DNA of 64,000 nucleotides from Siphonodentalium dalli (Eukaryota > Mollusca > Scaphopoda > Gadilida > Siphonodentaliidae), in the NCBI GenBank assembly GCA_032622095.1, contig CP136067.1, forward strand, positions 44,065,549 through 44,129,548. Direction: 5' to 3'. The notes beneath the pieces were generated by a model. It saw only the letters and a program-made list of their open reading frames with translations. It made no database searches and was not told where the DNA came from. Positions 56,121 through 64,000 of the stretch are shown piece by piece (within the stretch, counting starts at the first letter, position 1; each line of letters starts with the position of its first letter). The translations under genes and the position numbers were made by a program.

Positions 56121-56627
56121 TTACATACTAGGTGTAATTATCACTAAATCCAGCATTCTGATTGGTCGGCGCCCACGTGGCTAGTTGCAGTTATTTCTCG
56201 GTGAACGTGCAACAGCTCATAACACCAGGCTCATAATTACATCGACGCGTCATAGGTTTGGGAAAGACGAACGCATAATGTTTTGGGCGCATTTGGACTC
56301 GCGCAGGATTGACTTAATAAATCATCGGGTTTCAATATAAAGAGAAATTGTTCCTGTTAACTTTTGCCAAGGGTGCTATGGTATATTTTGGGCTGGTTTT
56401 GTCACGATACACTTTTCGATTTAAATACATTTACAAAAGTAGCTTTTTCGCTAAATGTATATAAATATAAGGATTAACTGTCATGTGGACTGTTTTTATG
56501 GAGATGTAACCGTGAGGTAAGTGGTCATAACTTGTATGTAAAACCCTTCGGGTTTTACACAAGTTATGACCACTAACCTCACGGTTACATCTCCATAAAA
56601 ACAGTCCACATGACAGTTAATCCTTAT
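56121..56627. mobile_element. Family F repeat, intact (empty-site copy)
   Basis: The whole of F without the A/B array. It includes the 161 bp palindrome at 56467-56627, which has the same arms as 395-555. Near 56266 it reads CGTCATAGGTTTGGG without interruption. Confidence 0.8.
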
Positions 56628-56939
56628 TAACAGTCACACTTGTGTTTATACTCTCAACGATTGACAGTTTTGTTTGATAGGAGTCGATAATTGACTCCAC
56701 GTTATTCGTTAGTCCACACGCATGGATGAAATATATGATAGTGATTTATATAGCAGCAGTGATCTTTTATTATGTTATCCCTTTAAATGACTCACGCCGT
56801 TGTACACTTAGAGAAGTGGATGAGCTTAAATAATTTGCCAAAAATTAAACAACTTCTGCAATTGTATTGCAATAGTTTCTGAATAGTGACTTTGATGTCA
56901 TCATAGCCATTTTGTATTTAAAGATACGTTGTTAAAATT

Positions 56940-57250
56940 GTTAAAACAGAAAGAATATTAAAATATAGACAGACCTTGTTTTTATAGCAATCATAAATAT
57001 CGCGTAAACAGTGTGCCATTATCAATTCCATACGCTTTGTTATGTAAATAACGGCCAAAAATGTTACATAACCTGGCTGTTGTTACATAAAATAGCGTAC
57101 GAACTTGACAATGACTTACTATTTACGCGATATTTATGATTGGCATAAGAACAAAATATGTCTATATTTCAATATTCTTTCTGTTTATGGCAATTTTAAC
57201 GGATGTGACTATTAACAGCATACTTGACGCGAAGGCCATCCTTGCCTTTA
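56940..57250. repeat. Family J-related inverted repeat
   Basis: ACAGAAAGAATATTAAAATA near 56947 pairs with TATTTCAATATTCTTTCTGT near 57163, and CATAAATATCGCGTAAAC with TTTACGCGATATTTATG. The right arm resembles 28540-28610 and 49125-49220. Confidence 0.6.
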
Positions 57251-57859
57251 AGAACTCTTTGTCCCCTCTTACATATGCAAATGCTTTTTAAATTGTCACA
57301 ATCACTAAACAGTTGCTATTTGTTGAACGATTTCGTTCCCTTGTACATGTATCCGAAATTTCATCAGGGAATGAAAATGTATTTCTCTTAGTGTGCCATT
57401 TCTTCTCTGGAATATTCCGGTTTGAAGTATATCTGTTTGTTTTCGGGTGTATCCGGTTCTTCTTTATACGACTTGTCATTGAGTCGCGGCCATATTGGAT
57501 ACACCCAACCCCGTTCCGTGGTTTTAGTGATACAAATCATGAATATTCAAAAACTCCATATATGGAAATGTTACTCCAGAACTTTGACATTTTGCACTAA
57601 AAACACGGAACTGCATGGGCTGGATAGATCCAATATGACCGCGAGTTAGTGATTAAACTTATTATGTTCGACTACACACTTTTATCGTCTGGTCTCGGAT
57701 TTCTACCGACTTTGTTATCACTTTTACGGGTCTATTTCTGTTTGTCGAACCAATTCTCTAGAATATCAATAATTCTTCGGCACCAAACGATGATATTTAT
57801 TGTATTATTAGTTTTATAATGCCACAGTCTCTCATTTTAGTTTCATTTGCGTCTGTATG

Positions 57860-58412
57860 CAGGGGGGGGGGGTCGGAAAAAAATTTCAGGCATGTATGGC
57901 ATTTTTTCCCTTTCGATAATTTTTTGTACCCACCCACCCCCACCGCCAATTTTTTTGCCGTTTTCGGCAGTTTTTTCCGACCATTTTTTGACACCCACCC
58001 CCCCTTTTAACACTAAAACAGAGATTTGCAGGGGGAAATTCACTGTAAACAGCTGTATATGAATTTCTGTGCATACTATTTATCATGGATGTTAACATGG
58101 ACATGTAAATAAGAATGAGTCATTTTGAGGTCATTCGTCCAAAAAAACATGGCTGCCAGCGGCCATCTTGGATTTCAAAATTTGCAACAAAATACAACAC
58201 GATAACTACCTGCAGTCGGTTTACCAGTTAGAATTACATTATTTCTCTCATTCAAACTGATTCAAAGTGTGTTTGAAGCCCAACTCATTGCCAAAACACT
58301 AAAAAAACAAGCAGGAAATTTTTGTTTTAGTTACGGAAAAAATTGCTTGTTGGTGGCTTTGACCACCCACCCACCCCGGCATACGTGCCGGAAGAAATGT
58401 TTTCACCCCCCC
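57860..58412. repeat. Family K blocks with G- and C-runs
   Basis: GGGGGGGGGGTCGGAAAAAA at 57861 and several CACCCACCC / TTTTTTCCGACC stretches up to 58010 are related to the K block at 36355-36545. A further piece lies near 58365-58412. Confidence 0.6.
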
Positions 58413-59057
58413 CCCTGCTGTATGTGGCTATTCGGAGATGTTTACGAGAACAATGTTTTATTTCTACTTTCTCCAACCGTATGGCCATTAGAATAAGATT
58501 CCGTTCGTTCTTTGATCTTTTCATCAACCTTCAACTGGGGCTCTGCGTTTCATCGAATCAAATTTCGATTCTCGATTCAATCTCCTGAATCGAATCATTT
58601 TAGATTTTGAGTCGTTACAGTTTCGATTCGATTAATAGTATATATATGAACTCGGTTACATTCTCGTCGAATATCGTCTACCAAAGCTTCAAAGCATAAA
58701 TATAACAGACAATAATTATTATGATCAAAGACTTTCGCCATAGATTGAAATCATCTGCGACGTTGCCCCGTCAAAGTATAACGACGTCTTGCAATATTTT
58801 TCTTCGTGAAACACAGCCATGACCGATCATAAAGTGAATGCACTATTCGTGATCACACGATGAAAAGCTCTCGGCCAAATTAGCCATTAAATCAATTGTG
58901 CTTGAATATCCAACAGTTTATTTAAATTAATTGGGATATATTTACACACCCACCTGCATTCGCGATGTGGAACATGAATGCAGTACGTTGGTTGTTTCCA
59001 TTTTTTGTGTAGACGCAACTTGCAACGAGCTACGAGAATAACGTTGGAAACGGACGC
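58413..59057. other. Unassigned DNA
   Basis: No gene. A short run of alternating TCGATTCGATT-like sequence lies at 58550-58640. Confidence 0.4.
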
Positions 59058-59061
59058 TTAA

Positions 59062-59453
59062 CCCTTTACCCAACAGAAGGGCCCTGTGCCAATGCATTCT
59101 CTTATATATGCGAGTCGACCATAGGTCGCCTCGCATATATAAGAGAATGCATTGGCTTAACACATTAAAAATTATAAAATTGTTAAAGAATGTAAGAAAA
59201 AATGGTAAAAAGTGTTAAAAAAAGAATTTTTTTAGGCCAATGCATTCTCTTATATATGCGAGGCGACCTATGGTCGACTCGCATATATAAGAGAATGCAT
59301 TGGCACAGGGCATAACTGTAACTATCACAATGTGGTCAAGGAGCCGGTTCCAATGATATCCATATTTGTATGGTTCTATTGAGACAGGCCGAAGATATTT
59401 TTGGCTGTTGAAGCTTTATTTGGCCGGTTTTGGCCGGTTTGTTGGGTAAAGGG
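59062..59453. mobile_element. Family D MITE (copy 3)
   Basis: TTAA at 59058-59061 and 59454-59457. It has full TIRs (CCCTTTACCCAACA) and both internal hairpins, and is inverted relative to copy 1. Confidence 0.85.
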
Positions 59454-59508
59454 TTAATATGCTCTTCTAATCTGCCAGTTGACTCGGTTGAGTGTAAATA
59501 TAAGTAAT

Positions 59509-59615
59509 GGATGTTGATTTTGTTGCGTTTCATAGAGTATGGATGCAATTTGGCCTGGCAAAATGTCGGACCAACTTGCATCCATACTCTATGGAACGCA
59601 AGCAAATCAACATCC
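59509..59615. repeat. Foldback hairpin beside a D MITE
   Basis: GGATGTTGATTTTGTTGCG and its imperfect reverse complement form a stem of about 39 bp around a ~29-base loop. It lies 56 bp from the D element end. Confidence 0.75.
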
Positions 59616-60049
59616 ATTTCTTCAATAACATCGCGTATTCACACATGCACAAATGCCGTATTTACATCGCTAAGAACATACATCGGAAGACTTATATGAT
59701 CATGCGAGTCAGAACATGTAAACGTGTACATCGTCGGCCATACTTACTGTGTGATGTGGCTCATTGTCCGCACGGATACATTATTTTGCCGAGTCGGATT
59801 CAATCGCGATCCTAGAATCGAAGAATGAGTGTTCGTAGTGATCACTTCTGTGTCCCGGAATTTGATATCCATTAGTGTTGTATCGCTCATTTCTGTATCT
59901 TGTAATCGTCAAACATTTTGTGGCTTTACTTTCCTTTTGTTAGGATTTGGCTTATGAAACGAAAGAATCTTTCAGAGATGGCATTGTCGCTACCAGGTCC
60001 CCAACCACATGCATGCTAAATACTCCAGCCGTTGAAATTTCCGTCTATG

Positions 60050-60365
60050 TTGACGAGTTCGCTTAGTTCTAGTTCTCCCAACATGTTTCTCATGCACCCA
60101 TATATTTTGGTTTTGTATTATAGACTGTTGATATATAAAGCATGCTGCTTTCCTGTGGATGGTTTCAAGGGGTTTTATATCATTTTGATGGTAAGGATCC
60201 CAGACTACTACTCCGTATACCAGCGTTTATCGTATGAGGGATGTGATGATGTAGGCTGTCCTTTTGAAATTTTCGGGCATGAATCTTTTGTTGCGCCGGA
60301 GAAACCCAAGCGTGGAATTTGCTTTCTTCATTATTTCATGTATATTTGTGCTCTGTTTCAAATAA
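60050..60365 (-). pseudogene. Decayed LINE reverse transcriptase C-terminal fragment
   Basis: On the minus strand the frame reads IMKKANSTLGFLRRNKRF, then AYIITSLIR, an in-frame stop, WDPYHQNDIKPLE, then IHRKAAC. This is the conserved post-RT segment of many LINEs (KANSTLGFLRRNL, then LEYASSVWDPY, then LE.VQRRAARF). The stop and the lack of flanking RT motifs show it is dead. The 112-codon plus-strand frame over it is its shadow. Confidence 0.65.
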
Positions 60366-60370
60366 TTTAA

Positions 60371-61504
60371 TATGCAGATCATGCAGTTGTCCTTCTGCAC
60401 TTGTATTATATATATGTTCCTTTGTCTACCGTCTGCCCATATTTCATAGAACTTAAAATCTGAATATTTCCCGCCGATGAATAGGAATCCGTCTGCACAT
60501 ATTTTTCTGTCGTTTTCTTATATTTACTGCACATCCTTCCATGTTTAGTAGACAATTCCAATGTATACATTTATAACTGAATCGATCGAGATCCATTTTT
60601 GTAAATAAAGGATTAAACATAGTTATTAACCAAATGCATACAGACCTACTATTGGTAACTGGATCCGAGATCAGTTTCACTTTGGTTTGAAGAGTTGTTT
60701 TAAGATAATCAAACTTAATGAACGACATCAAATACGAACAAATTAAAGAAGTATAACATTGGCGTTCTTTGCGAAAAAATGCAGGTGTGTCAGTATACGA
60801 ATAACGAGTTATATGTATGTATATATATACTGTATGTGCGACTATATGTGCCAGTGTTAATTGTAGGGACATCAAATGTTGATTACGTCACCTAGTCACA
60901 CGACGTCTGCATAGCTAAATGAGTGATTTCTTATTACGGGTAATCGAACACATACTGATTTTACCTGCGCATATTCGCCTTTTGTATTTGATCAGTTTGT
61001 TAATAATGTAAAACTCGAACAATGTCCAGACTGATTCATGTCATTTGTCGGAGTCAAATACGCTTATATGTTATTTATAATAATTTGTTGATAAATTAAA
61101 AGCAATAATGTTATACATATATATATATATATATCTGTTTATTTCTCTCGCCCCAACAATGTAGAACATTATAGAGAAATCACAAAATCGCAGTTAGATG
61201 GTATGTCATTCCCAGCAAGTTTTATATAGATTTCATGGTATAAAGTAATAAATATGAATCGAGGACACAAGGTCTGGAAGGGCTTCAATCAATTAATATT
61301 AATTTTATTCAGAATTTCTTATGACATTTGTGGGACAGTTTAGGGGCTATTTTAGAACATAAATCCGCACGAAATCGTTCTGAATGTACCAAGAAGGAGA
61401 ACTATATGATGTTAGCAGTCTCAACCGCGGCAAACTGCAGATCAGCTGAGAGAATTACTGCGAATGAAGATAGAAATAAACCACTGGATTATGATTTTAT
61501 AGAC
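60371..61504. other. Unassigned AT-rich DNA
   Basis: (AT)n at about 61115-61133. No gene or element recognised. Confidence 0.4.
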
Positions 61505-61610
61505 ATACACCTGTTCTGGTTAAAACACATACTCAACAGCTATCGCAGTACTGATTTTGGAGAATTTGGGGGGGGGGGGTTCCATTACCAACAGCAAGCA
61601 TTAAGTCCCG
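61505..61610. repeat. Family N repeat, inverted partner at 62395-62510
   Basis: CTGTTCTGGTTAAAACACA and a following TTCCATTAC.AC.AGCAAGCAT block occur in reverse complement at 62395-62510. A G-run sits at 61567-61577. The pair brackets a D MITE. Confidence 0.65.
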
Positions 61611-61890
61611 GTCAGCCAATCACAACATATGTTAGTAACCGAAAGTGCATGATGCATGATCATTCAGCCATTCAGGCGATTGTCGGAATGCCGATAAAGT
61701 GGATATATTCGCCACATAGCTAAAAATAGCACAATAAACATTGTCTGTCACATTGAAAATTTCACACAAAATTAGAGATTACCGTGACAACTAATTAAAC
61801 TCTAAACGCATATGTGAAGAGTCCACGGGTGACCCATAATATCTAGCAAGGAGAATAGAAGTACGTATTTCCAAGAATTTCAACAGTTAA

Positions 61891-62283
61891 CCCTTTACCC
61901 AAACAGAACGGCCCTGTGCCAATGCATTCTCTTATATATGCGAGTCGACCATAGGTCGCCTCGCATATATAAGAGAATGCATTGGCTTAACACATTAAAA
62001 ATTATAAAATTGTTAAAGAATGTAAGAAAAAATGGTAAAAAGTGTTAAAAAAAGATTTGTTTTAGGCCAATGCATTCTCTTATATATGCGAGGCGACCTA
62101 TGGTCGACTCGCATATATAAGAGAATGCATTGGCACAGGGCATAACTGTAACTATCACAATGTGGTCAAGGAGCCGGTTCCAATGATATCCATATTTGTA
62201 TGGTTCTATTGAGACAGACCGAAGATATTTTAGGCTGTTGAAGCTTTATTTGGCCGGTTTTGGCCGGTTTGTTGGGTAAAGGG
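61891..62283. mobile_element. Family D MITE (copy 4)
   Basis: TTAA at 61887-61890 and 62284-62287. Both TIRs and both hairpins are present. It has the same orientation as copy 3 and is nearly identical to it. Confidence 0.85.
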
Positions 62284-62514
62284 TTAACACCAGTTTGAAG
62301 CGAGCGGATATACAGCATATATCTGTCATTGGTAAATATATTTTTGTGAGCTGATGTTTCATACTGCATGCATGCATTCGATGCAGAAGTTATTTATAGC
62401 GACACTGGACACTGACGTAATGCTTGCTGGTTGTAATGGAAATTCCCCACCCCACTTCTCCAGACTCAGTACTGCTATTCTCGAGTCTGTGTTTTAACCA
62501 GAACAGTATATATA

Positions 62515-62830
62515 CTAGCAGGATAACCCGGCGTTTCCCAGGTTAAAGTGATGTGGAACCCTCCGAAATATGATGAGAATAGACATTGCACTTGCTCAAA
62601 GTGGTCATTCTCATATATTTTGTACCCAAATGGGCTTCACAAAACGTCATTCTCATACATGGATTATAAGCAGCGGCTCACCTTGACGGAATGATTGCCA
62701 CTTGTTTATCGCGATTAATTTGTCCCGAATAAAGAAGTATATTTTATGTAAACACTAGTTATTCCATATAATTAAAAAAAGCATGGTACAAAATATGAAG
62801 CATGAATATTGGTTGTATGGAGGGGATCCG
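62515..62830 (-). mobile_element. Hel-2 3' end, third copy, 5'-truncated
   Basis: It matches 14549-14840 and the right-arm end. On the minus strand it ends CGCCGGGTTATCCTGCTAG then T, with the GC hairpin before CTAG. Confidence 0.65.
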
Positions 62831-63906
62831 ACATCAAGCATAAAGCCTATGGGGGTCGTTTCCGATTGCGTGTGAATAAGCCCACATTGTGAGAATGGTT
62901 ACATACTATTAGGTAATGATGTTAATGATAATTTTAGAAGATCGTTGTTGGTGTATCATAAATGTATATTTATGTTACTCAGCTACCCACAGTGTGGGCT
63001 GCATGGATCGATAGATATATCAAAATGAGATTTTTTATCCATATGGAGTAATAGAAAGAAATTTATTAAAAATAGATTTAGTTTAGCGGGAACGAAGTAT
63101 AGATCGGTATAGAAAAGAACGTGATGTGACATATAAAACGTTTGGGTGAGTCTGATATGCATTATAGGGAGGAGATAGGGGAGTGTAAATGATAAGCTGT
63201 TGCTTCTAATTATACACTAATTTTGTGTTCACACCTAGCATATTTAAATCTGGGCTTACTTCAGATGATTGTCACATTGGATAATACCTGAGTACTCGCT
63301 CATAAAGTTGATTCACTAAATTGACAAACAATTTATCTTTATAAAGTAACCAAACAGTTTAATGGTTCAATTTTCTATTGGATTTTTTTTTAATTTGTTT
63401 TATCAATTTTGATGCTCGCCCCTACATGTATGTCTTACCTGTTGGGTTATATATGGCAAAGTTTGACAAACACATGCAGGTTTATATAAAAACAAAACTA
63501 TGTAATAACCGAAATACAGCACCATGTATAACACAGTCATTATCTCCGGCTCAATACAAGCATAATTATACGTCCAATAAGCGAATGGATTTTTGTGAGT
63601 GGGACATTTATTTAACTAGCTGCTGTAGTTCTGGGTTTTGCCAGATAAAATTTGTCTGTGGTATAGCCATGTCGCACACTTAGGGATTTTTCTTGCATTT
63701 TCGTAATCAACTGTATCAATTTAGCTGGGTCAACATCACTGGAGTGGCCCGCAGGCTCAAATTCAGTGAATTTGGCTGAAACGTTAACACTGTCGGAAAC
63801 CATTTAGTTCAGTGATTCCACCACACCGAGTGGTTCCTAGACATATCGCGACGGACACTTACACGACGGCGTCTTCCCCAGACCAATGTCCTTCACATAA
63901 CTCATG
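62831..63906. other. Unassigned DNA
   Basis: Frames of 101 codons at 63378 (plus) and 63 codons at 63612 (minus) overlap and have no recognised domain. Confidence 0.4.
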
Positions 63907-63908
63907 TA

Positions 63909-64000
63909 CAGTAATGCCCTAAATAATCGACTCCTTAACCACAGCAAAATTATGGGTAACTTTTCAGGATTTAGTCGGAAATTGGCTTGTTGCCATTCAT
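63909..64000. mobile_element. Family E palindromic MITE (copy 3), cut by window end
   Basis: Starts CAGTAATGCCCTAAATAATC after TA (63907-63908). The first arm and the start of the second are present. Confidence 0.85.

Noticed and set aside
61328-61723. 131-codon plus-strand frame
   Set aside because: It runs through a G-run and the family N repeat, whose inverted copy at 62.4 kb is not open in the same way; no domain is visible.

Overview
The window is eukaryotic, AT-rich, gene-poor DNA, most likely from a marine invertebrate. I cannot resolve the phylum. The evidence is one intronless rhodopsin-class receptor gene, several APE-type LINEs (two with recognisable coding capacity), a short LTR element with a BEL-like gag start, Helitron-like termini, and many palindromic MITEs. 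I see no tRNA, rRNA, CRISPR or bacterial operon features. Almost everything outside 52973-54157 is mobile or repetitive.

Layout. 0.4-8.57 kb: a MITE-like repeat (family F) is split by a 7.66 kb array of a 451 bp TIR element (A) and a 900 bp monomer (B), in the order A-BB-A-BB-A-B-A-B-A. An uninterrupted relative of F lies at 56.12-56.63 kb and serves as the empty site. 8.8-10.6 kb: a TTAA-flanked, piggyBac-like MITE (family D) and a 675 bp tandem duplication that starts inside it. 12.0-14.0 kb: a TTAA foldback element (family C), a 35 bp minisatellite and a truncated MITE (family M).

14.03-38.18 kb: a very large imperfect inverted duplication. The left arm (14.03-28.32 kb) is homologous, on the opposite strand, to the right arm (about 32.48-38.18 kb). 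Both arms are built of Helitron-like elements ending in a GC hairpin plus CTAG. The left arm is longer because it carries a 6.04 kb LINE cluster (14885-20921), a 2.5 kb L2/CR1-like LINE (21447-23947) and a family C element (14074-14542). The right arm carries a 166 bp palindromic MITE (35870-36035). Each insertion can be checked against the empty site in the other arm, which gives target duplications directly: TATCTCC-like, ATATAA, TTAA and TA.

28.3-32.4 kb, the spacer between the arms: nested family C elements and an 817 bp tandem duplication. 38.2-52.9 kb: more C and D copies, minisatellites, a non-autonomous LTR element (41758-43294), a 669 bp TIR element (46047-46715), LINE fragments, and an inverted repeat pair about 10 kb apart (40.68-41.17 and 51.17-51.82 kb). 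52973-54157: the receptor gene, with a 3' splice acceptor just before its start codon. 54.3-64 kb: MITEs of families M, E, F and D, a 29 bp minisatellite, a decayed LINE fragment on the minus strand, and a third Helitron-like 3' end.

The genes do not form a pathway. The coherent story is one of nested mobile elements: DNA transposons with TTAA or TA targets, Helitron-like elements that stack head to tail, and retrotransposons that landed in them. The most informative objects are the A/B array, the occupied/empty-site pairs of the inverted duplication, the LINE with an N-terminal 2A-like motif, and a LINE 3' UTR hairpin supported by a compensatory change between two copies.
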